Origin: Clostridia bacterium
Lineage (GTDB): Bacteria; Bacillota_A; Clostridia; Christensenellales; Aristaeellaceae
NCBI GenBank assembly: GCA_017481185.1
Contig: JAFUPO010000118.1
Span: 1 to 7,195, forward strand
DNA length: 7,195 nucleotides
Direction: 5' to 3'
In this document: positions 1 through 6,481 of the stretch, one piece after another
Numbering within the stretch: the stretch's first letter is position 1
How the letters are laid out: the number at the start of each line of letters is the position of its first letter
Program-made: the position numbers and the translations under genes
The notes under the pieces: generated by a model
Database searches by the model: none
What the model was told of the DNA's origin: nothing
The model's input: the letters and a program-made list of their open reading frames with translations, nothing else

Positions 1-402
1 ACCTATGGCGGCTATGCTCCCCATGGCGGCGGCGCTTTCTCCGGCAAGGATCCCACCAAGGTGGATCGGTCCGCTGCCTATGCGGCCCGCCATGTGGCCA
101 AAAACCTGGTGGCTGCCGGCCTGTGCAAGACCTGCCAGATCCAGCTGGCCTACGCCATCGGCGTGGCTCGCCCCGTGAGCCTCTGTGTGGACACCAAGGG
201 CACCGGCGTTAAGAGCGATGAAGAATTGGCTGCCATCATCCAGAAGGAATTTGATCTGCGGCCCCATGCCATCATCGAAACCCTGGGCTTGCGCCGCCCC
301 ATCTACCGCCAGACGGCTGCCTATGGCCACTTTGGCCGCACGGATATTGATCTGCCCTGGGAGCGCCTGGATCGGGTGGAAGATTTGAAAAAGTATCTGT
401 AA
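1..402 (+). CDS. metK: S-adenosylmethionine synthetase, C-terminal part (5' end outside window)
   Basis: Makes S-adenosylmethionine from methionine and ATP in the cytoplasm, releasing phosphate and pyrophosphate; the product is the main methyl donor and also feeds polyamine synthesis. The open frame enters at base 1 and gives 133 residues before a TAA stop. The glycine-rich family signature [10 protein letters not shown] lies at visible residues 9-18, followed by [16 protein letters not shown], the conserved [11 protein letters not shown] stretch, FDLRP and the C-terminal TAAYGHFGR. These match the C-terminal third of MetK (about 390 residues in the family) as I remember the E. coli protein. 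The reading frame is intact with no frameshift. A GTG at 61 opens a shorter frame but lies inside the conserved core, so it is not the start. The gene converges with polC and ends at a strong terminator. Identity is close to certain; the start lies outside the window. Confidence 0.97.
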   Translation, partial: TYGGYAPHGGGAFSGKDPTKVDRSAAYAARHVAKNLVAAGLCKTCQIQLAYAIGVARPVSLCVDTKGTGVKSDEELAAIIQKEFDLRPHAIIETLGLRRPIYRQTAAYGHFGRTDIDLPWERLDRVEDLKKYL

Positions 403-424
403 GTTTTACAAAAAGATAATGCAA

Positions 425-460
425 GGGGGAACCTTTTTCAAAAAAGGTTCCCCCCCTTTT
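425..460 (+). terminator. Rho-independent terminator of metK
   Basis: Arms GGGGGAACCTTTTT (425-438) and AAAAAGGTTCCCCC (441-454) pair perfectly over 14 bp around a 2-nt centre, which in RNA would open to a slightly larger loop. The right arm is followed by CC and TTTT (457-460). It starts 22 bp after the metK stop. The same stem lies 15 bp beyond the polC stop on the other strand, but there it is followed by TTGCATTATC before any T run. It should therefore work well for metK and less clearly for polC. Confidence 0.9.
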
Positions 461-469
461 GTATTAAGC

Positions 470-3400
470 TCAGCCAAAGAAGGATACCTGGCTGGTCTCC
501 TGCAAGCCGGTAAGGCAGCCATGCCCCCGCAAAAGCTCCACTACGGAGCTGGAAAGCTTGGCTCGATTTTTTAGATCCTCAATGGAAAGGAAGGGCGTTT
601 CCCGCTCTTTCACAATGTTTTGGGCTGCGGCCTCGCCCAAGCCGCCTAGGGAGGTGAAGGGCACCCGCAATTTGCCATCCTCGATCACAAACTGGCTAAC
701 GGTGCTCTTGTACAGATCCGCCGGGAGGAACTCAAAGCCCCGCATCTGCATTTCGATAACGATCTCCATAGCCGTAATTTCGTTCTTTTCTTTGGCGGTA
801 AGCTGCTGCTCCTGAGACTTCATTTCTTTGATCATCTGCTTCAAGGTCTCGGGCTTTAGAAGCATCCGGGCTGCATCAAAGCCGTCGCCGCGAACGGTGA
901 AGTAGGCTGCGTAATAGGCCAGCGGAATATGCACCTTGAACCAGGCGATGCGCAGGGCCATGGTCACATAGGCCACGGCGTGGCCCTTGGGGAACATATA
1001 CTTGATCTTTTTGCAGCTGTCAATGAACCATTCCGGCACCCGGGCCTCCCGCATGGCGGATTCCATTTCGGGCTTCAAGCCCTTGCCCTTGCGAACGGAT
1101 TCCATGGTGTCAAAGGAGATTTTGGAATCTACCCCCATGGAGATCAGATAGTTCATAATATCGTCGCGGGTGCAGATACATTGGCTAAGGGGCGCCGTGC
1201 CGGAGCGGATGATTTCCTGGGCATTGCCCAGCCACACATCCGTGCCGTGGGAAAGACCAGAGATGCGGATCAATTCCTCCATGGTGGAGGGCTTGGTTTC
1301 ATCCAACATCCCGCGCACAAAGCTAGTGCCAAACTCCGGCACGCCAAAGGTGCCGGTGGTGCAGTTGATGTCCTCCTCGGTCACCCCCAAGGCCTTGGGG
1401 CTGGAGAAAAGGCTCATAACATCCGGATCATCCAGGGGAATATCTCTGAAGTCCACGCCGGTAATCTCACCCAGGAAGTGGATCATGGTAGGATCATCGT
1501 GGCCCAGCACGTCCACCTTTACCAGCACGTCGTGCATGGAGTTAAAATCGTAATGGGTGGTGATGGTGCCGCTTTCCGCATCGTCTGCCGGATGCTGGAT
1601 GGCGGTGAATTGGTAAATGTTGTACTCCTTGGGCACAATGACCATGCCTGCCGGGTGCTGGCCAGTGGTGCGCTTAACGCCCACGCAGCCCTGAACCAGC
1701 CGATCCTTTTCCGCATTGCCAGCCTGAATTCCCCGTTCCTCCAGATATTTGGAGACGTAGCCATAGGCGGTTTTATCAGCCAGGGTGCCGATGGTTCCAG
1801 CCCGGTATACAAAGCCCTTGCCGAAAAGCTCCTCTACATACAGGTGAGCCTTGTGCTGGTATTCGCCGGAGAAGTTCAGGTCAATGTCAGGCACCTTATC
1901 GCCCTTGAAGCCCAGGAAGACCTCAAAGGGAATATCAAAGCCGTCCTTTACCAGCTTCTGGCCGCACAGGGGGCAATCCTTGTCCGGTAGGTCAACGCCC
2001 ACCTTGTATTTTTCCTTATCAACGTCAAAGAAGCCCCTATGGCAATGGGTGCAGCGGTAATGGGGCGGCAAGGGATTCACCTCGGTGATGCCGGTCATGG
2101 TTGCCACAAAGGAGGAGCCCACGCTACCGCGGCTGCCGACCAGGTAGCCGTCGTCCAAGGATTTTTTTACCAGCTTCTGGGCAATGTTGTACAGGGTGCC
2201 AAAACCATAGCCCAGGATGGAGCCCAACTCCTTATCCAGGCGCTTTTGCACCAGGTCGGGCAGATCTTCGCCATAGTAATCTCGGGCGGTGGCATAGGTC
2301 AGGGAGCGAATGTTTTCCTCCGCATCAGGCCAGAAGGGCTGGAAGGTGACCTCATTGTTAGGATGCTTGGGAAACAGGCGGATGCCATCATCCACCCGAT
2401 CTGCGATTTTCTTAGGATTGGAAATAACCACCTCGTAGCATTTATCCGGCCCCAGATAGCTGAATTCCTCCAGCATTTCATCGGTGGTTTTAAAGTATAG
2501 GGGCGGCTGGTTATCGCAGTCATCAAAGCCCTGCCCCGCTTGGAGGATGGCCCGGCACACCGCGTCATGGGGCTCCAGAAAGTGCACATCGCCAGTAGCC
2601 ACCACCGGCAGGCCCAGATCTTCACCCAGCTTCACAATGGTGCGGTTCAGCTCCCTGAGAGCTTCCTCATCGGGCACCCGGCCTTCTCTTAACAAAAAGG
2701 CGTTGTTGCCGATGGGCTGAATCTCCAGATAATCGTAGAAGCGGGCCATCTTGCGCAGCTTATCCATGGATTCGCCAGCCAGCACCGCCCTAAATAGCTC
2801 GCCTGCTTCGCAGGCGGAGCCTACAATGATGCCCTCTCGGTACTTTTGCAGGATCTTGCGGGGCAGGTGGGGCCTGCGGCGGAAGTATTCTAAGTGCCCG
2901 GCGGAGACCATGCGGTTCAGGTTTTCCATGCCCTTTTGATTGGCGGCCAGCAGGATGATGTGATAGCTTTCACCGATAGCGCCGCCGGTGATGGCGCTGT
3001 TTAGTTCAGCCAGCCGGGTTACGCCTTTTTCCTGAGCAGCCTCCAGCATCTTGGCCAGGCATTGGGCCGTGGCTGCGGCGTCGTTCACAGCTCGGTGTGC
3101 GTCCTTTAAGCTTACGCCCAGGGACTTGCACACGTTTTTCAGCTTGTGGCTCTTTAGATGAGGATAAAGCTTGCGGGAGAAGGTGAGGGTATCTAATTGG
3201 GGGTTGTGAAACTCACGGCCCAGGCGGCGCAATTCGCTCTTGAGCACCGCGCAGTCAAAGCTGGCGTTATGTGCGGCGATGGTGCAGTCGCCAATGAATG
3301 CCATCAGCTTGGGAATGGCTTCCTCTGCCTTGGGTTGATCCCGCAGCATCATATCGGTAATGTGGGTGATCTCGGTAATTTTGGGCTTCAGGGGCACACC

Positions 3401-4885
3401 GGGATCTACCAGGGTGCCATAGGAATCGACCACGATGCCGTTTTCCAGCTTTACCGCGCCGATCTCAATGACCCGGTCGTTGCGGGTATCCAGGCCGGTG
3501 GTTTCAAAGTCCAATACCACCATGGCTTGGGTAAGGGGCCGCTCATCCGCATCCTGCACGATTTGCGCTTCATCAGTCAAATAGGCTTCCACGCCGGGCA
3601 GGAGCTTGATGTTGTTTTTCTTGGCTGCGCCAAAGGCAGCGGGGAAGGCCTGCAAAACGCCATGATCGGTCACAGCCACTGCCGGGTGACCCCACTGAGC
3701 GGCCCGCTTGATCAAAGCGCCCACATCCCCCAGAGCGTCCATATTACTCATCTGGGTGTGCATATGCAGTTCCACCCGCTTTTCAGGGGCAGTATCCGTG
3801 CGCACGCTTTTTTCCATGGGCACCACGTCGCGAACGGAGATGGAAAGCTCGTGGGCGAAGTTATCATACAGACATTCGCCCTTGACCTTGATGTTCATGC
3901 CCAACTTAATGGCATCCGCCTTGTCATGCACCGCCTGTCGCTCTGCATCGGTGATGGGAGGCGGCTCCTCCCCCTCGTTTTTCTTGGCAAAGCGATTGCG
4001 ATAGCGGAAGAAGCATTTGCACAATACGGAGGAGGTATAATCGGTAATTGCGAAGGTCAGCAGCAACAGCTCGCCGCCCTTCAATTCCTTTTGTTCCACC
4101 TTGATTACATCGCCCTGCACGGTGACGGTGCCAGCATCGCTGGTCAGTTCTCGAATGGGCACCGGCCGGTCGGGGATGGCCCGGCCCATAATGGGCTTGC
4201 CGATGGCCCTTTCCGTCATCATAGGAATCGGGGGCTTGCCCTCCTTGGGCTTTTCAGGAGCGGGCTTGGGGGCGGTATTGGGATCCTTGGGCGCCCGGGG
4301 CTTGCGCACAGGCTTGGGCTTTTCACCGGCAAGCACTGTGGCCGGGTCGATCATCAGAATGTCTTGCTCCCGCTCTTTGATCAGCGCCTGCAGGCGAGCC
4401 TCCTGGTCGCCCCGAACGGTCAATTCAACCGGCACCTGGATGCGAAAAATATCCCACACCGCCTGAGTTAGCCGGGGTGCGACCTCCCGCTTGCGCATAA
4501 AGTTCAGTGAAAAATCATCAGGAAAGGTGAGCACAATGCGCCTGTCCCGCACCTCCCAGTCCATTTCGTTCAGCCAGGAGAAGGAGGCGGGATGATTGCG
4601 GGTCATAAAGTCCAGAAAAACCTGCTTGTAGTTTTCAATGTGAGCCAGGAAATCTTCAGCCAAGGCAGGGCTGGCCACGCGGATATCGATCTTTACCTGG
4701 GGGAATGCCTTGCGCAGAATCCGCTCAATGCCCAAAAAGGCCTTTTCTCCCACCAGCGTTTCCGACAGGAAGGAGACGTAGACCTTCTTTTCTTCTTTAT
4801 TGAACACCACCCGCTCAACGGACAGCTTGTCCGTCAATTCGGGCAGCGTACTGTAAATCTGACTGACCAGATCATCAAAGCTCAT
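470..4885 (-). CDS. polC: DNA polymerase III alpha subunit, PolC type, with proofreading exonuclease
   Basis: Main replicative DNA polymerase of low-GC Gram-positive bacteria, acting at the fork with the clamp. From the ATG at 4885 it has 1471 residues, near the usual size (about 1440). Domain order: N-terminal domain (1-180), Pro/Lys-rich linker (190-221), OB fold (about 244-358), first PHP segment beginning at ELHMHT (His374, His376), an inserted DnaQ-like exonuclease (about 455-616), second PHP segment, then palm, fingers and a C-terminal helix-hairpin-helix-like region. The exonuclease has a full DEDDh set: Asp459, Glu461, Asp544, His597, Asp602. A four-Cys zinc site is seen at 945, 948, 971 and 974. 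The palm has PDIDLNFSG with Asp1000 and Asp1002, and VDVLGHDDPT with Asp1125. The frame also extends to a TTG at 4972, but those 29 residues are read from leader hairpins, so I prefer the ATG. Neither start has a good ribosome site. It is convergent with metK and divergent from arsR. Confidence 0.97.
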   Translation of the reverse strand: MSFDDLVSQIYSTLPELTDKLSVERVVFNKEEKKVYVSFLSETLVGEKAFLGIERILRKAFPQVKIDIRVASPALAEDFLAHIENYKQVFLDFMTRNHPASFSWLNEMDWEVRDRRIVLTFPDDFSLNFMRKREVAPRLTQAVWDIFRIQVPVELTVRGDQEARLQALIKEREQDILMIDPATVLAGEKPKPVRKPRAPKDPNTAPKPAPEKPKEGKPPIPMMTERAIGKPIMGRAIPDRPVPIRELTSDAGTVTVQGDVIKVEQKELKGGELLLLTFAITDYTSSVLCKCFFRYRNRFAKKNEGEEPPPITDAERQAVHDKADAIKLGMNIKVKGECLYDNFAHELSISVRDVVPMEKSVRTDTAPEKRVELHMHTQMSNMDALGDVGALIKRAAQWGHPAVAVTDHGVLQAFPAAFGAAKKNNIKLLPGVEAYLTDEAQIVQDADERPLTQAMVVLDFETTGLDTRNDRVIEIGAVKLENGIVVDSYGTLVDPGVPLKPKITEITHITDMMLRDQPKAEEAIPKLMAFIGDCTIAAHNASFDCAVLKSELRRLGREFHNPQLDTLTFSRKLYPHLKSHKLKNVCKSLGVSLKDAHRAVNDAAATAQCLAKMLEAAQEKGVTRLAELNSAITGGAIGESYHIILLAANQKGMENLNRMVSAGHLEYFRRRPHLPRKILQKYREGIIVGSACEAGELFRAVLAGESMDKLRKMARFYDYLEIQPIGNNAFLLREGRVPDEEALRELNRTIVKLGEDLGLPVVATGDVHFLEPHDAVCRAILQAGQGFDDCDNQPPLYFKTTDEMLEEFSYLGPDKCYEVVISNPKKIADRVDDGIRLFPKHPNNEVTFQPFWPDAEENIRSLTYATARDYYGEDLPDLVQKRLDKELGSILGYGFGTLYNIAQKLVKKSLDDGYLVGSRGSVGSSFVATMTGITEVNPLPPHYRCTHCHRGFFDVDKEKYKVGVDLPDKDCPLCGQKLVKDGFDIPFEVFLGFKGDKVPDIDLNFSGEYQHKAHLYVEELFGKGFVYRAGTIGTLADKTAYGYVSKYLEERGIQAGNAEKDRLVQGCVGVKRTTGQHPAGMVIVPKEYNIYQFTAIQHPADDAESGTITTHYDFNSMHDVLVKVDVLGHDDPTMIHFLGEITGVDFRDIPLDDPDVMSLFSSPKALGVTEEDINCTTGTFGVPEFGTSFVRGMLDETKPSTMEELIRISGLSHGTDVWLGNAQEIIRSGTAPLSQCICTRDDIMNYLISMGVDSKISFDTMESVRKGKGLKPEMESAMREARVPEWFIDSCKKIKYMFPKGHAVAYVTMALRIAWFKVHIPLAYYAAYFTVRGDGFDAARMLLKPETLKQMIKEMKSQEQQLTAKEKNEITAMEIVIEMQMRGFEFLPADLYKSTVSQFVIEDGKLRVPFTSLGGLGEAAAQNIVKERETPFLSIEDLKNRAKLSSSVVELLRGHGCLTGLQETSQVSFFG

Positions 4886-4922
4886 AATGTTTATTTTGCG
4901 GGGGAGAAACTTTCCTGAAAGA

Positions 4923-4956
4923 GCCCCTTCGGGGCGTTTAAACGGGGCGAAGCCCC
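4923..4956 (-). repeat. Paired GC-rich hairpins around GTTTAAAC in the polC leader
   Basis: Two short perfect hairpins stand side by side: GCCCC-TTC-GGGGC (4923-4935) and GGGGC-GAA-GCCCC (4944-4956). The palindrome GTTTAAAC (4936-4943) lies between them. They end 38 bp before the polC ATG and would be in its 5' untranslated RNA if transcription starts further upstream. They are not arms of one long stem: the CCCC blocks of the two halves do not pair. The role is unknown. Possibilities are a leader structure controlling polC or part of a dispersed palindromic repeat. Confidence 0.6.
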
Positions 4957-4957
4957 T

Positions 4958-4970
4958 TCTCGCGCTCTCC
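4958..4970 (-). repeat. 13-bp direct repeat, copy 1
   Basis: On the + strand the bases TCTCGCGCTCTCC occur here and again at 5037-5049. Each copy lies directly beside a hairpin with a GAA centre as read on +. Read in the polC direction, each copy is GGAGAGCGCGAGA followed by a stem-loop. The repeat is exact over 13 bp and the flanks diverge. The function is unknown. Confidence 0.55.
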
Positions 4971-5007
4971 AAAGGAAACGATTAAAATGACAAAGCAATT
5001 TGGGCAA

Positions 5008-5036
5008 GAACGGACAGCTTGAAAAGCTGTTCGTTC
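5008..5036 (-). repeat. 13-bp stem-loop upstream of polC
   Basis: Arms 5008-5020 (GAACGGACAGCTT) and 5024-5036 (AAGCTGTTCGTTC) pair over 13 positions with a single mismatch and a GAA centre on +. The mismatch is a G-T, which would be a G-U pair in + RNA and an A-C mismatch in - RNA. The stem ends directly at the second copy of the 13-bp repeat. No T run follows it on either strand, so it is unlikely to be an intrinsic terminator. It may be part of the same repeat unit as the hairpin at 4944-4956. Confidence 0.6.
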
Positions 5037-5049
5037 TCTCGCGCTCTCC
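5037..5049 (-). repeat. 13-bp direct repeat, copy 2
   Basis: Exact second copy of TCTCGCGCTCTCC, 79 bp from the first and directly beside the stem-loop that ends at 5036. The matching arrangement of repeat plus hairpin in both places suggests a duplicated unit whose stem sequences have diverged. Confidence 0.55.
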
Positions 5050-5074
5050 CTTCAAAGAACTTCATTATTATTTA

Positions 5075-5103
5075 TTGACATTAATATGCATATACATTAC
5101 AAT
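5075..5103 (+). promoter_or_regulatory. Housekeeping-type promoter of the arsR-potAB operon
   Basis: A perfect -35 box TTGACA (5075-5080) and a near-perfect -10 box TACAAT (5098-5103) are separated by exactly 17 bp. This predicts transcription from about 5110 and a leader of about 55 nt before arsR. Such a strong core promoter fits a gene set held off by a repressor rather than one needing an activator. Confidence 0.85.
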
Positions 5104-5110
5104 GTGTCTA
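5081..5110 (-). promoter_or_regulatory. Possible polC promoter overlapping the arsR promoter
   Basis: On the - strand, TAGACA (5110-5105, five of six -35 bases) is followed after 18 bp by TATTAA (5086-5081, four of six -10 bases). Transcription would then start near 5074 and give polC a leader of roughly 190 nt containing all three hairpins. The -35 box would lie inside the left arm of the long palindrome, so one repressor could affect both directions. A weaker alternative is TTGCCC (5007-5002) with TTTAAT (4986-4981), but its spacer is only 15 bp. Neither is strong. Confidence 0.25.
5084..5105 (+). promoter_or_regulatory. Short symmetric sites inside the arsR promoter
   Basis: The promoter spacer holds the perfect 10-bp palindrome ATATGCATAT (5084-5093). 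Right after it is ACATT-AC-AATGT (5094-5105), which spans the -10 box. AT-rich dyads placed like this are common operators for ArsR/SmtB-family dimers, so either could be a binding site. AT-rich DNA also yields short palindromes by chance, hence the modest confidence. Confidence 0.35.
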
Positions 5111-5136
5111 TCATAGAAAAGTTTCTATGATAGACA
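5105..5136 (+). promoter_or_regulatory. 32-bp inverted repeat at the transcription start, likely operator
   Basis: TGTCTATCATAGAAA (5105-5119) and TTTCTATGATAGACA (5122-5136) are perfect reverse complements over 15 bp, separated only by AG. The left arm starts two bases after the -10 box and covers the predicted start near 5110. A protein bound here would block polymerase. The likely ligand is the ArsR-family protein encoded 30 bp downstream, by autoregulation (inference). A run of five T follows the right arm, so an RNA hairpin acting as a weak terminator is possible. However, only about ten left-arm bases would be transcribed and the stem is AT-rich. Confidence 0.7.
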
Positions 5137-5150
5137 TTTTTCAATGATTT

Positions 5151-5157
5151 AAAGGAG
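5151..5157 (+). promoter_or_regulatory. Ribosome binding site that decides the arsR GTG start
   Basis: AAAGGAG ends 8 nt before the GTG at 5166. The nearby ATG at 5170 is in another frame, so the site and the family-typical N terminus together fix GTG as the start. Confidence 0.8.
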
Positions 5158-5165
5158 TCGATCCT

Positions 5166-5444
5166 GTGTATGAAAAAGAGGCCTTGATTTTCAAGGCTTT
5201 GGCAGATGAGACCCGGCTGCGCATCCTTCATCTTCTCACCCAGGAGGAGCGCTGCGCCTGCCGCATCCAGGAGGTCTTTGGGTGCTCACAGCCCACCATT
5301 TCCTATCATATGCGCCTGCTTACCGAGGCAGGGCTGGTCATTGCCCGCCGTGAAGGGGCCATGATGTGCTACCGAGCAGCCGATGACCTATGGCCCCGGG
5401 TGAACGCGGTCATCCAGGCCGTTGGGAAAGGGGATGCGCCATGA
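5166..5444 (+). CDS. ArsR-family winged-helix repressor with a Cys-x-Cys metalloid-type site
   Basis: Small (92-residue) DNA-binding repressor of the ArsR/SmtB family, expected to act as a dimer and leave its operator when a ligand binds. The GTG start follows a good ribosome site. It opens with the family hallmark FKALADETRLRIL (9-21). The recognition-helix stretch SQPTISYHM (41-49) is followed by EAGLV and the wing REGAMMCYR (62-70). Cys30 and Cys32 form CAC at the position of the As(III)/Sb(III)-binding CVC of E. coli ArsR. The third E. coli cysteine aligns with Gln35; Cys40 and Cys68 are possible substitutes. Its stop overlaps the potA start (ATGA), and a strong promoter and long palindrome precede it. 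The family is certain. The inducer is not: the cysteines suggest arsenite, antimonite or another thiophilic ligand, while the neighbours suggest polyamine uptake. Confidence 0.93.
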   Translation: MYEKEALIFKALADETRLRILHLLTQEERCACRIQEVFGCSQPTISYHMRLLTEAGLVIARREGAMMCYRAADDLWPRVNAVIQAVGKGDAP

Positions 5445-6481
5445 GCCTGCTGGAATTGGATCACATCTCCAAAAACTTTGGGGAAGGGGATGTGCTTTCA
5501 GACCTATGCCTTTCTGTGGAGGAGGGGGAGTTTCTGACCCTTTTAGGCCCCTCCGGCTGCGGTAAAACCACAACCCTGCGCATTATCGCCGGGCTGGAAA
5601 GCCCCACCCAAGGCCGGGTTATGCTGGACGGGCAGGATATTACCCACCTGCCCCCGGAAAAGCGCACGGTGAACACCGTGTTTCAAAGCTACGCGCTCTT
5701 TCCCCACATGAATGTTGAAAAGAACATCGCCTACGGCCTGCGCTTAAGGGGCGTAAGCAAAAAAGAGGCGGCCAAACAGGCCTCCCAAATGCTGGAGATG
5801 GTGGCCCTCCCCGGCTTTGAAAAGCGGATGCCCCAGCAGCTTTCCGGCGGCCAAAGGCAGCGGGTGGCCATCGCCCGGGCGCTGGTGCTAAAGCCCCGAA
5901 TCCTTCTATTGGATGAACCCTTGGGCGCTTTGGATTTACAGCTGCGCCGCTATATGCAGACGGAGCTTAAAAACCTCCAGCGCCAGGCGGGCACCACCTT
6001 TATTTACATCACCCACGACCAGGAAGAGGCCATGAACATGAGCCATCGGGTGGGCATCATGCACAAGGGCCGCCTGGAGGATCTGGATACGCCCCAGCAG
6101 ATTTATGCCCATCCCAAAACGCTGTTCTCCGCCCAGTTCATCGGCCAGGCCAACCTATTGAAGGGCGTGGCGGAAAACGGCGTGTTCACCGTCGATGGCC
6201 TCACCATCCCCTGCCCAGGCAGACACAGCGGCCCTGCGGCCCTGTGCTTAAGGCCGGAGCACCTTCATCCCAGCCGTCGGGCGCCTGAGGGCTTTCACCT
6301 GACCGGCCAGGTGACGGATCAGCGGTTTTCAGGGGGCGTTCATCGGCTGGTTGTGACCCTGCCCACAGGCCAGGAAATCATGTGCCTGAGCCATGAGGAG
6401 GAGCTGGCCCTGGGGGATACCGTTCATCTCGCCTGGGATCCTGCCCGGGCTGCCCTGGTGCCCTGGGAGGCGGAGGCATGA
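5441..6481 (+). CDS. potA: Spermidine/putrescine ABC transporter ATPase
   Basis: ATP-hydrolysing subunit on the cytoplasmic side of a polyamine importer, working as a dimer with PotB and PotC. It has 346 residues (E. coli PotA has 378). Walker A GPSGCGKTT is at 36-44, the Q-loop Gln82 in FQSYALFPHM, signature LSGGQRQRVAIARA at 134-147, Walker B ILLLDEP at 154-160 followed by LGALD, and the switch His192 in THDQEEA. The stretch LRRYMQTELKNLQRQ closely resembles PotA. Residues from about 233 on form the regulatory TOBE-type region containing LRPEHL. I chose the ATG that overlaps the arsR stop: AAAGGGG lies 7 nt upstream and the protein then begins at the expected first strand. A start at 5390 would add 17 residues unlike the family. 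All catalytic motifs are intact. A related importer for another cation is possible, but PotB next door supports polyamines. Confidence 0.92.
   Translation: MSLLELDHISKNFGEGDVLSDLCLSVEEGEFLTLLGPSGCGKTTTLRIIAGLESPTQGRVMLDGQDITHLPPEKRTVNTVFQSYALFPHMNVEKNIAYGLRLRGVSKKEAAKQASQMLEMVALPGFEKRMPQQLSGGQRQRVAIARALVLKPRILLLDEPLGALDLQLRRYMQTELKNLQRQAGTTFIYITHDQEEAMNMSHRVGIMHKGRLEDLDTPQQIYAHPKTLFSAQFIGQANLLKGVAENGVFTVDGLTIPCPGRHSGPAALCLRPEHLHPSRRAPEGFHLTGQVTDQRFSGGVHRLVVTLPTGQEIMCLSHEEELALGDTVHLAWDPARAALVPWEAEA

Noticed and set aside
929..1990. A 353-codon open frame on + opposite polC
   Set aside because: It is antisense to the polymerase core, including the catalytic palm. The composition is typical of a mirror frame and no family is recognisable.
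3197..4471. A 424-codon open frame on + opposite polC
   Set aside because: It lies fully antisense to the conserved OB, PHP and exonuclease regions of polC. It is rich in Gly, His and Leu as expected from a GC-rich shadow frame, and shows no recognisable domain.
4886..4972. N-terminal extension of polC from a TTG at 4972
   Set aside because: The added 29 residues are translated from GC hairpins and do not look like a PolC N terminus. There is no ribosome site before the TTG.
5105..5141. Palindrome plus T run read as an intrinsic terminator
   Set aside because: The predicted transcript starts inside the left arm, leaving only a short AT-rich stem. A DNA operator explains its position better, though attenuation is not excluded.
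5390..5440. N-terminal extension of PotA by 17 residues
   Set aside because: The extension overlaps the end of arsR and is unlike the family. The ATG at 5441 has a good ribosome site and gives the usual ABC ATPase beginning.
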